NCBI GenBank assembly: GCA_007922225.1
Contig: ML679972.1
Span: forward strand, 38,786,913 to 38,850,912
Length of the DNA: 64,000 bases
Direction of reading: 5' to 3'
From: Emydura subglobosa
Lineage: Eukaryota; Chordata; Testudines; Chelidae
Of this stretch, positions 57,701 to 64,000 are shown piece by piece. The translations under genes were made by a program, and so were the position numbers. The notes below the pieces were generated by a model. The model saw only the letters and a list, made by a program, of their open reading frames with translations, was not told the origin of the DNA and searched no databases. Position 1 is the first letter of the stretch, and each line of letters opens with the position of its first letter.

Positions 57701-60700
57701 CACTTGCCGTGCAGAGAGTCAGCACAAAGTATGCACTGATTGAATTCATGTAATACCTAGGCTTTTGTCTGCTCAGGGTGGGTTTCACTCTAAGATGCAT
57801 TGGCAGAGCTGTGTGGGGAATTAAATGACTATTGCAAAACATTCAGTGAAATGTAAAAGTTCCAGCTGCTGGATTAGAGCCAACACAAATGTGACAGATC
57901 AAGGTACAAACCAGAGGGGCAATAGTGGCGGTGAAACTCTGGCAGTGCGCAGCTGCTACTGGAGAAGCTTGGAGCCAACACATTTGGGGCGCAGAGTTCC
58001 CACTGCCAGGAGAGCTGGAGACGGCACCAGGCTTTTCATCCTCTGGGAGAGACTTTAAGGGGAATGAAAGCAATGGACTGTAACGTTTCCCACTTGCCCT
58101 GTGCTTTCCTTGCAGCTACGACTTGGTTAATTACGTTCACCTCTCTGGCTTTTCCAAACGATCCCCCATCAGCTACTTCGTTCAGTCATATGCAGGGGAA
58201 TTCGTGTGCGTGACAGATTCGGAGGAGGTAGCGTGGCATGGTTCTTGGATGGATCTGGCGGGCGTTTCATTCGACTGGATGCAGTGTGGTCTAGGGGATA
58301 GTGCCCTGGCCTGTGACTGGGGAGAGCTGGGGACAGGGTCTATTCCCAGGTCTGCCACTGGTTAGCTGGGTGACCTGGGGTGAGTCATGTCACCTCTTTG
58401 CATCATAGGGTCTGGCTACTCAGCAACTAGCACCTGTGGCTGGCCCATGCCAGCCGATTTGGGCTTGGGGGGCTCAAACTGCGGGGCCTTTTCACTGCTG
58501 TGTAGATGTCTGGGCTCAGCCTGTAGCCAGGGCTCTAGGACCCTGCAGGGTGGGAAGCAGCAGGGAGGGTGGGACTTTGCCAGTCCTGAACTCTACACTG
58601 CAATGAAATGGTCCTGTGGGCCCGAGTCAGCTGGCATGGGCCAGCCATGGGTTTATCTTTGCTGTGTGGACATACCCTCAATTTCCCCATCTGTAAACTG
58701 GGGGTAATGATACTGACCTGCTTTGAGGTCTATGATGAATAGTACTTGGTAATGTTATAGATGGCTGTCTTTTTGTGTAGCATCTTTCATCGGAGGACCT
58801 CAGTACGCTGTACAGCCACTAACGCTGCCTCATATCCTGTCCAATGTTATTATCCCCTGTACGAGTGGTTAAATCAAGGCACAGAGAGAGGAAGGATCTT
58901 GCACAGCAGATGGTGCATAGGACCCAGGAGTCCTGACTGTCAGGAGGCTGTGCTCGTCATTAGACCGCACTCTCTCCCCACTAGAGAGAGCTCTGTGCTG
59001 GGTGGACAATCCCTGTATAAACAGCTGCCATGCTCCATGTCTGCAGAGGTGGCTGCGTTTCAGCAGGGGGGATGAAACAGCTCCTTTGGACAGTATGCCT
59101 CCAGGGACACCTTCTGAGGTCTCTGCTCCCTTTGCCTGCTCTTCCTATTTGGCTCTCCAGATCTGGTTTTCTGTGGAAGGCAGCTCGGTCATCAGTCAAC
59201 TCTACCCCTCTGAAGCCTGGAACATGTACCTCAGTCTACAGCTCATGAGAGGGTCAAAGGAGTTTAGCTTGAATGAGAAATTTGTGAGCCTCTTCTTTGA
59301 CAAAGATGGACTGCAGCAGGTGAGTCCAGGCAGCAGGAGTCAGAGATCTTGGAGGGCTGAGTGGCACAGGGGTTTGTTAATGGTCAATAGAGGGTTGAAT
59401 CTAGCCCTGGTCTATGGTCTGGAAAGCTTCCCGTTACCAACTGTCAGCTGTTGATTGGCCAATGGCTTAATGAGCGATCTCACGTAAGTTTCCAGGGCCA
59501 AGCAGCCACTGCAGAACTGGCAGCCTTGTTAGCAGATGCCGTGGGGATTGAGCTTCCTCAAGGTCACATGTGAAGCACGTTGGCCATGAGTGTGGGGGCG
59601 CCTGCACTGGACAGAGAGACAGGCGTCCATGTTTCCACTTCCCTCAATCCAACACCCTCTTGTACTTCTCATTTCAGCTGGTTTACATAAAGGATGGCCA
59701 TGGGGAGGGAAAGCTCATTAAGAGGAACTTCCCTCTCCATTATATACTGTCGTACCGGCACCTCATCGTCAATCAGTACCATCTGGCGCGGTTCCAGTGA
59801 GTAATGGCAAAGGATGGGCAATGGCGGTAAAAACTGTTCCCAAGCTGACAGCGCAGATTGAGCCAGCTGCAATGCCCACAGCAGAGCTATGCCTACTTCT
59901 GCCAAGGCTGAGCTGCCAGCTGTGTATAAGTAATAATTCCTAGACCTCAAAGCGCTTTACAAAGGAGAGTACTTTCATTAGTCTATTTTACAAATGGGGA
60001 AACTGAGGCACAGAGCAGGGACGGGACTAGCCCAAGGTTGCCCAGCAAAGCAGCGGCAGCTCCAGGAATAGAACCCAGATCCAGGGCTCTGTCAGAGCAC
60101 CGTGTCTCACGGATTGAGATCCAGCCTTGTTCTCAGACCTGCCACTGGTCCCAAAGAGCTAAGGGTGCTCAGATCCTGGCAGGTTTGGGGCTAGAAGCTG
60201 TACACAGCAGGCCAGCTCACAGGTGCAGCGCCCCACCTCAGAATCTCCAAGGCAGCCTCAAGGCCTCTTGTGTGTTTAACTCTGATTCTGCAGCTCTCCT
60301 TAGCTATTAGCTGTACAGGACTCATGACACACAGGTGAACGATTCTGATTCCATCCAGTCCACACACTCCGCCCCCACCCTCAGTCCACTGCAACATACA
60401 AGAGCACTCCCACCTTTGTGATGAGCCAGTGCGTATTGGAGCAAACCCTCACTCTGTTCCTGTCTCCCCATTTCTCTCTCAGCAATGCAGACTACATCAA
60501 GTTCTTCCATCCCTGCACCTTCTCAGTCATGCGCATCGAGGACCTCCCAGCCCCCCAGCGCTTCACCCGGATGGAACACTATCGCACCGAGCCGCCGGAT
60601 GTCATGGACAGAACAGGCTTCCACAACAACATCTCTCTGGCGGTGTACCAGGGCCTAATCTATCAGCTGCTCTGGCTGCACTCTGATTACAGCAGGGTGA

Positions 60701-62050
60701 GCTCCTCTTGTCCGCTCTCAGCTGCTTTTCAGTGATGGGCTGGGAGGAGAGTTAATTGTAGCTCCAGCGCTTGGTAGGAAGGTTGGTGGTTCAGAGTTTC
60801 TAACAACACTAGTGCCCGGCAGCTGTGACTGCATTGTGTCTTGTTAGCCACGCAGAACCAGGCTTAGTCAGCCCTGGAGGGGAGACCTGCAGGCCTGACT
60901 CAAGCTGCACCAAGGAGTGGTGATACTAAGGGCTTGTCTACACTGAAAAGGCTGCCGCAAAGTAAGGACACTACATACGCGGATGGGAGGGCCTCTCCCG
61001 TTGGCACAAGTAATCCACCTCCCCAAGAGGCGGCAGCTTTGTTGACAGGGGAAGCTCTCCCGCCAACATAGCGCTGTCTACATCTGGAGTTAGGTCCACT
61101 TTCCACACCCCTGCACAACATTGTTATACCGACGTACGTTGCTCATGTAGACCAAGCCTAACTCAGGAAGCAGCAGTCTGGCTGAGTCGGAACCAACCCC
61201 CTGGAGGTGCTGTCTTTCAGAGGAGCCAGAAGTGAGGTGCTTCCAAAAGATTCCCTAGTGCACTGGTTCTCAAACTGGGGGGTCGCGACCTACGTGGTTA
61301 TGTGGGGGTCACGGGCTGTGAGTGGGGAAAGTGACTCGGATGCAGGGAACCCTGACGTTGCTCCTCGCTCCCCCCCCCCCGCACAGTCCCCCGGGGTGGG
61401 TGGAGGAGCAGCCTTCGAAGGGGCTTTGCTCCATGCATGCAGATCAATTTCCCCAGGTGAGCTCAGGAGGGGGGATGCAGGGGATAAGGGTGAAGGGTGG
61501 GGAGTGCAGGGGTAAAGAGAGGGTGCCCATGTGGTCAGGGGTGAATGGGGAGGGAGGCACCCATAGGGATCAGAGGGTCGCACTCAGAGGCTTGCTGTGT
61601 GAAAGGGGTCACCAATACAATAGGTTTGAGAACCACTGCCCTAGTACTTTTTCAGCAGAGCAGGGATCTTAACCCAAGTGCTAATGTAGGTGGTTCAAAT
61701 CTGCCCCTGGAAATTTCAGGATTCTTCCACACTTTTTCTCCCGAAGTGAGTAGGCAATGTTGCTGTGTGCTGTTAAATGGCTGCCACGGTCCACCCCAGC
61801 AGTGGCTATGTCTCAGATGTGATTGACAAGTTTCTGATTTAACAATTTGGGTGCTAATGTGAATAGGAAATAACAGGAATTATCAAAGAAAAGCTCGGAT
61901 AGTCTACAACAGGGACTTGGGCTTTTCATGAGAAAGTATTGTGTTTTCAGATGACTTGTAATTTAGCAAGTCCTTTATTTTTTCTAGCCTTATGCTGACC
62001 CAGTCCATGACCCAACTTGGCGCTGGTGGAAAAACAGAAAGCAATACGCA
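42547..62050 (+). CDS. CATSPERG: CATSPERG, CatSper channel auxiliary subunit gamma (gene-level, partial, 17 exons)
   Basis: This is a single-pass sperm flagellar membrane protein with a large extracellular region, an accessory subunit of the CatSper calcium channel needed for hyperactivated motility. Seventeen coding exons with uninterrupted phase agreement give 702 codons, roughly the N-terminal 60 percent of a protein I recall as about 1,150 residues; the transmembrane end lies beyond the window. The signal peptide is [20 protein letters not shown]. Diagnostic runs include [74 protein letters not shown] and [13 protein letters not shown]. The start is the first in-frame ATG of the first exon. 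The gene is head-to-head with PSMD8. Introns are full of SINE, MITE, hAT and LTR insertions. No frameshift or stop was found in the exons seen, so the gene appears intact this far. Confidence 0.95.
43988..44041 (+). CDS. CATSPERG: CATSPERG coding exon 2
   Basis: The acceptor is cctttcttacag|CAC and the donor ACTCAG|gtacag. Eighteen codons, [18 protein letters not shown]; phase 0 on both sides. Confidence 0.9.
44385..45115. mobile_element. MITE and two SINE copies in CATSPERG intron 2
   Basis: 44388-44645 is a short DNA transposon ('ggccctgtctatggtaggca', 'gtggcataggtctggcctta'). 44690-44880 and 44890-45110 are two tandemly placed antisense SINEs, each with 'ggggaaactgaggcacagag'. Confidence 0.65.
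45219..45363 (+). CDS. CATSPERG: CATSPERG coding exon 3
   Basis: The acceptor is cttctctctag|GAC. It encodes [15 protein letters not shown] and [13 protein letters not shown]. Donor CTTCAGG|gtattt was chosen over one base earlier because the next exon needs phase 1. Confidence 0.88.
45370..46289. other. CATSPERG intron 3
   Basis: No repeat with clear ends and no additional exon. Long ORFs here are not protein-like. Confidence 0.4.
46290..46416 (+). CDS. CATSPERG: CATSPERG coding exon 4
   Basis: The acceptor is gggcatcgacag|GACCC and the donor AAGAG|gtgagg. It encodes [20 protein letters not shown] and [11 protein letters not shown]. Phase 1 in, phase 2 out. The polypyrimidine tract is weak. 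Confidence 0.88.
46882..46965. repeat. Tetranucleotide microsatellite (TATC/CATC)
   Basis: Runs of tatc and catc units with a short interruption ('cccatagctggctttctg'). Confidence 0.85.
47335..47404 (+). CDS. CATSPERG: CATSPERG coding exon 5
   Basis: The acceptor is tgccatttatag|ATTTT and the donor GAGAAG|gtaaac. It encodes [15 protein letters not shown]. Phase 2 in, phase 0 out. Confidence 0.9.
47560..47750 (-). mobile_element. SINE, antisense, in CATSPERG intron 5
   Basis: 'attttagagatgggaaactg', 'tgacttgctgaaggtcaccc' and 'gaatagactccagatctgca' in order mark an antisense SINE. Confidence 0.65.
47921..50144. mobile_element. hAT-ended composite insertion abutting CATSPERG exon 6
   Basis: The left end CAGTGTTTCCCAAAC and the right end GTTTGGAACTGCTG are imperfect inverted repeats of the hAT type. 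They are flanked by 8-bp duplications TTCTCGGT (47913-47920) and TTCTAGGT (50145-50152). The interior of about 2.2 kb is composite. About 49110-50080 resembles a separate retroelement inserted antisense, and other parts (CA microsatellite at 48485) look unrelated to transposase. No transposase ORF is visible. Confidence 0.7.
50151..50306 (+). CDS. CATSPERG: CATSPERG coding exon 6
   Basis: The acceptor is gctgttctag|GTTACT, directly after a transposon end; the donor is GTGGAG|gtaaag. Phase 0 on both sides, 52 codons, including [20 protein letters not shown]. The in-frame codon before the exon is TAG, so the exon cannot extend upstream. Confidence 0.9.
51759..51930 (+). CDS. CATSPERG: CATSPERG coding exon 7
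   Basis: The acceptor is ctgtgcttcag|GTGGGG and the donor GGATCTG|gtaaga. It encodes [16 protein letters not shown] and [20 protein letters not shown]. Phase 0 in, phase 1 out. Confidence 0.95.
51975..52775 (-). mobile_element. LTR-like element, antisense in CATSPERG intron 7
   Basis: On the minus strand a TATA-like agtataaaag (52300-52291) is followed about 250 bases later by AATAAA (52051-52046), the order expected in an LTR. A TG...CA framing at 51982-52772 is possible but target duplications were not found, so ends are approximate. No internal coding region is present, which suggests a solo LTR. Confidence 0.45.
53015..53152 (+). CDS. CATSPERG: CATSPERG coding exon 8
   Basis: The acceptor is cttctctctag|CCCTCT and the donor ATTCACG|gtatga. 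It encodes [20 protein letters not shown] and FFLGTIH. Phase 1 on both sides. Confidence 0.93.
53440..53760 (-). mobile_element. SINE, antisense, in CATSPERG intron 8
   Basis: Diverged tail units ('gaacgagatcggggccctgt', 'cctcattgtgccaggcaccg') precede the 'catgttacaggtgggggatt' core and 'ggaattaacccagatctccc' body, an antisense SINE with expanded tail units. Confidence 0.6.
53909..53974 (+). CDS. CATSPERG: CATSPERG coding exon 9
   Basis: The acceptor is ttcgccccaccag|ATGG and the donor TTGAAGA|gtaagt. It encodes [20 protein letters not shown]. Phase 1 on both sides. A G-rich run ('ggggggggggg') sits about 70 bases upstream. Confidence 0.88.
54225..55060. mobile_element. SINE, CR1 remnant and MITE in CATSPERG intron 9
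   Basis: 54230-54330 is a SINE body. 54876-55055 is a short transposon with inverted ends ('tggtctacactgaaaaccca' and 'tgaagtgtagacatagcttc'). Confidence 0.6.
55345..55458 (+). CDS. CATSPERG: CATSPERG coding exon 10
   Basis: The acceptor follows a CT microsatellite (tgtccactttcag|TTTC). Donor GATCAAG|gtcggg is weak but is the one that gives phase 1 and continues the protein into exon 11. It encodes [20 protein letters not shown]. Confidence 0.85.
55990..56240. mobile_element. MITE followed by SINE 3' half
   Basis: 55990-56100 starts 'agggtatgtctacactgcag', a short DNA transposon. 56105-56235 is a SINE 3' half ('gtgactcagtttccccatct', 'cctgcctcacagggtacggt'). Confidence 0.6.
56344..56394 (+). 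CDS. CATSPERG: CATSPERG coding exon 11
   Basis: The acceptor is gtttgattacag|TCAATT and the donor CCCAAAG|gtaaga. It encodes [16 protein letters not shown]. Phase 1 on both sides. Confidence 0.9.
56877..57006 (+). CDS. CATSPERG: CATSPERG coding exon 12
   Basis: The acceptor is tttcctttgcag|CCACTG and the donor TTACAAAG|gtgaga. It encodes [15 protein letters not shown] and [18 protein letters not shown]. Phase 1 in, phase 2 out. Confidence 0.93.
58116..58227 (+). CDS. CATSPERG: CATSPERG coding exon 13
   Basis: The acceptor is gctttccttgcag|CTACG and the donor GAGGAG|gtagcg. It encodes [20 protein letters not shown] and [11 protein letters not shown]. Phase 2 in, phase 0 out. Confidence 0.92.
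58281..58760 (+). mobile_element. SINE split by a MITE insertion
   Basis: The SINE body ('gactggggagagctggggac', 'cattcccaggtctgccactg'-like) stops near 58406 in 'ctctttgcatca'. It resumes near 58680 with 'atttccccatctgtaaactg' and 'tgatactgacctgctttgag'. The ~270 bases between begin 'tagggtctggctactcagca' and end 'gctgtgtggacatacccT', inverted ends of the MITE family. Confidence 0.65.
59161..59319 (+). CDS. CATSPERG: CATSPERG coding exon 14
   Basis: The acceptor is ttggctctccag|ATCTGG and the donor CAGCAG|gtgagt. It encodes [20 protein letters not shown] and [13 protein letters not shown]. Phase 0 on both sides, 53 codons. Confidence 0.95.
59678..59796 (+). CDS. CATSPERG: CATSPERG coding exon 15
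   Basis: The acceptor is cttctcatttcag|CTGG and the donor GTTCCA|gtgagt. It encodes [20 protein letters not shown] and [11 protein letters not shown]. Phase 0 in, phase 2 out. Confidence 0.93.
59935..60115 (-). mobile_element. SINE, antisense, in CATSPERG intron 15
   Basis: 'tattttacaaatggggaaac', 'tgaggcacagagcagggacg' and 'ccaggaatagaacccagatc' in order mark an antisense SINE. Confidence 0.65.
60483..60696 (+). CDS. CATSPERG: CATSPERG coding exon 16
   Basis: The acceptor is ttctctctcag|CAATG and the donor AGCAGG|gtgagc. It encodes [20 protein letters not shown] and [20 protein letters not shown]. Phase 2 in, phase 0 out. Confidence 0.96.
60928..61161. mobile_element. Well preserved MITE with terminal inverted repeats
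   Basis: The left end 'aagggcttgtctacactgaa' and right end 'gtagaccaagcctaa' are inverted copies. The interior is short, GC-moderate and has no ORF. The family also occurs at 44388, 54876 and 55990. Confidence 0.7.
61261..61638. mobile_element. hAT MITE with 8-bp target duplication
   Basis: The left end CACTGGTTCTCAAAC and right end GTTTGAGAACCACTG are 15-base inverted repeats with one mismatch. Flanks CCCTAGTG (61253-61260) and CCCTAGTA (61639-61646) are an 8-bp target duplication with one mismatch, as expected of hAT elements. 'gggtcgcgacctacgtggtt' near the left end is typical of this type. Confidence 0.85.
61988..62050 (+). CDS. CATSPERG: CATSPERG coding exon 17
   Basis: The acceptor is tttattttttctag|CCTTAT and the donor TACGCA|gtaaga. 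It encodes [20 protein letters not shown] plus Ala. Phase 0 on both sides. Confidence 0.94.
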
Positions 62051-62466
62051 GTAAGAGAAGATTTTGAAAATAACTTTTCTACCAAAAAACCCAACAGATC
62101 AAATTAAGTGTTTGTTTCTCATCTAAATAGCGTTATATACTTTTAGAAACAGGTTTGTAAACTCTGATAGCCTGGACAGATTTTAGTTTGGATACCTCCA
62201 TCCTGTCTTAATAAATTCCCGTTGCAGTTATTATCATTCTCCTTCCCTTCTGTCCCTGACTGTTGCAGTTAAATAACTTCTGAGTTCCTCCCAAAGGTGG
62301 TACAAAGAAGGGAGATTGGCCACTTCTCAAAAATAGTTATAATAATTGCAATGAATAAGGACTCTTCTTGCATGTGGTAGCGAGTCCTGAAAGTCAGAAG
62401 GTGGCAGAATTGGACCTTTGGTAGCCATGGGCTGGAAAAAGTCTTTAACATTATAATCTTCTGTAG

Positions 62467-62520
62467 GGAATAAATCAGCAGTATGTATCCAGTGACTGGA
62501 AGGAATTTCCCATGTGGCCC
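62467..62520 (+). CDS. CATSPERG: Possible start of CATSPERG exon 18
   Basis: After acceptor-like ttataatcttctgtag, the phase-0 reading gives INQQYVSSDWKEFPMW. The YVSSDWKE part resembles the FLASNWRS segment that follows exon 17 in mammalian CATSPERG. No convincing donor follows and LTR-like sequence begins within about 50 bases. The exon may be truncated, atypical or a chance match. Confidence 0.25.
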
Positions 62521-62524
62521 CTAC

Positions 62525-63640
62525 CTCCCAGCTCTGCAGCAGCCCTTGATCTCCGAGCTCCCTGGGGCTGCAGGTTTTGCAGAGGCACCAAGCCGGCCCT
62601 CGGTCTTGTTGGACGTGAGGAGCTGTGGCGGCAGGATGCAGTAGTTCGAGCTGTGTGACTTAGTGCAAGCTGAAGGCTGGGCCAGCCAAAAGGCAGCCAG
62701 GAAGCCAGTAGCAGGTTTCACTTGAGCCACGGACCGCCCATTAGCCCTGCTGGTCTCCAACAGTCTTTCCACCCCCAAAGTCCTAGGGCTGAGCTTGTCT
62801 GACGGCCAGCGGGCCCAGCAGTCAAACTGCGTCTGTTCCCCAGATGGACAGGGGAGAGGTCTATGGCTTTTTGGCAGGGTGGAGCACCAAACAGTCTCAG
62901 GGGGCTCTGACCCTCAAGCAAGGCAGAGCTAAAATGCAGTCTAGGTGTTCAGGCCCTCATGCAGGGTGGTGCACCAAAGTCTGTCTTCCTGGCTCAGACG
63001 GAAGGCAGACAGATGTAGGCCTCTTGGCCTAAGGTGGGGAGGCTGCCACTTCCAAGCGCAGTTGGTGGTAGGCGGCAGGGATCTCGGGCCCACTGTACTC
63101 CACTGGTCCCAGCCCAGGGCCCTATCAATTGCAGATGGTTCCGCCACTGGGTCAGAGGGGATCCAACCGCAACACACTGACCTGTATTCAGGGAGCAACC
63201 TGGCTGGATTATAGTCAGCTGTTCCTGGGCCATTTTCTACCCTCCTTTCGGGGTGTACCGCTGTCCAGGGGTCGTCATCTGTCTCCCGGTCGTACACCAC
63301 CAGTGGTAGTCCCAGTAGCTCCTTGGCATCTGGGTTATCCACTTGTCTGGCAGCTATGGTAGGTCAGGCAAGTCCTCAGTGCTGCCGGAGTCCTCTCCAG
63401 GTTCCCACTCCAGCAGCTGTTGAGAGACGTTCTTCTCCAGCGGCTCTGCGTCAAGCACTGAGATAGAATTTAGGGTCCACCCTTTATACTTCTGGTTCCA
63501 GTCCCGCCCCTCTGCTTCCAGGTGAGGTGGGCGTGGCCTTCATGGTTCTGCCCATCAGGGGGTAGATTGATGGTTCCTCTTTGTCAGTCTCTGAGGGAGG
63601 CCACACCCCTTAACTACAACACCCAATCAGCTTTCAGCCA
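62525..63640 (-). mobile_element. LTR retroelement fragment, antisense
   Basis: On the minus strand a GC box (63510-63501, ggggcgggac) is followed by a TATA-like agtataaagg (63490-63481), then about 900 bases containing a degenerate 133-codon ORF (63342-62941) with no recognised domain. The promoter-then-body order suggests an LTR and leader of an endogenous retroelement. Ends are uncertain and it is non-coding as it stands. Confidence 0.4.
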
Positions 63641-63814
63641 TTTTTTCTGGTACTATGGTATACCCCTTCTCTCTGTTCAGAATGCATGCATTGCAAGTAC
63701 CAAGGCAAGGGGGCATGAAGGCACTGCCTCACCTTGCACCAAGATAGAACAATCATATGTCTTGTCCTTTTGCTTTGGGACATGCCTGTGAAAATAACTC
63801 CCTACCTGTTACTA

Positions 63815-64000
63815 TGGGAAAAGAGAGACAAGGTGGGTGAGGTAATATCTTTTATTGAGCCAACTTCTGTTGGTGAGAAAGACAAGTTTTTAAGCTTACA
63901 CAGAGCTCTTCCAATCCTCAGGTCTGGGAAACGAATTCAGAGTGTCACAGCTAAGTGCAAGGTGGAACAGATTGTTTAGCATAAGTAGTTAACACGTATT
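63815..64000. mobile_element. High-copy reptilian repeat, runs off the window
   Basis: 'ggtgaggtaatatcttttat' and 'gagccaacttctgttggtga', then 'ggaacagattgtttagcata', match a repeat I recall as abundant in turtle genomes. Its class is not clear from this fragment. Confidence 0.5.

Noticed and set aside
62941..63342. A 133-codon minus-strand ORF
   Set aside because: Lies in LTR-like sequence after a TATA-like box; no recognised retroviral or cellular domain, so kept only as part of the repeat.

Overview
This window is vertebrate nuclear DNA. Its genes have short GT-AG exons separated by introns and long repeat-filled spacers. I can read four protein-coding genes from exon-by-exon translation with consistent splice phases: SPRED3 (minus), GGN (gametogenetin, plus), PSMD8 (26S proteasome lid subunit Rpn12, minus) and the 5' part of CATSPERG (sperm CatSper channel auxiliary subunit gamma, plus, running off the right edge). 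The four neighbours correspond to the block CATSPERG-PSMD8-GGN-SPRED3 that I recall from human 19q13.2.

The repeats point to a non-avian sauropsid, most likely a turtle. There are many CR1 3' ends (some with the ATTCTATGA-type tail), a tRNA-derived SINE family with a 'gtttgtacagcacctagcacaatggg' type tail, hAT elements and short 'tctacact' type MITEs. CatSper genes are absent from birds, which also fits. The species call is inference.

Layout: 1-757 SPRED3 3' UTR side; 758-7144 SPRED3 coding exons; 7200-8960 a large diverged minisatellite just upstream of the first recognised SPRED3 exon; 8960-21100 non-coding (SINE, CR1 and MITE copies, C-rich tracts, an AT-rich block about 15.7-18.9 kb); 21100-22260 a G-rich minisatellite, then a CpG-rich segment with a good splice donor at 22387 that is the best candidate for the GGN promoter and 5' UTR exon; 25235-28722 GGN; 28723-32150 intergenic; 32150-40427 PSMD8; 40500-40870 PSMD8 promoter and a cluster of CRE-like sites; 42524-62050 seventeen CATSPERG coding exons (702 codons); 62460-64000 a possible further exon, an antisense LTR-like element and a high-copy repeat.

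Functionally, two testis genes (GGN, CATSPERG) flank a housekeeping proteasome gene, with a RAS/MAPK inhibitor (SPRED3) at the edge. PSMD8 and CATSPERG are head-to-head here, whereas I recall them in tandem in human, so CATSPERG appears inverted. The most striking detail is a composite of about 2.2 kb with hAT-like ends whose 8-bp target-site duplication contains the 3' splice site of CATSPERG coding exon 6. The right copy keeps the acceptor AG, while the left copy has lost it.
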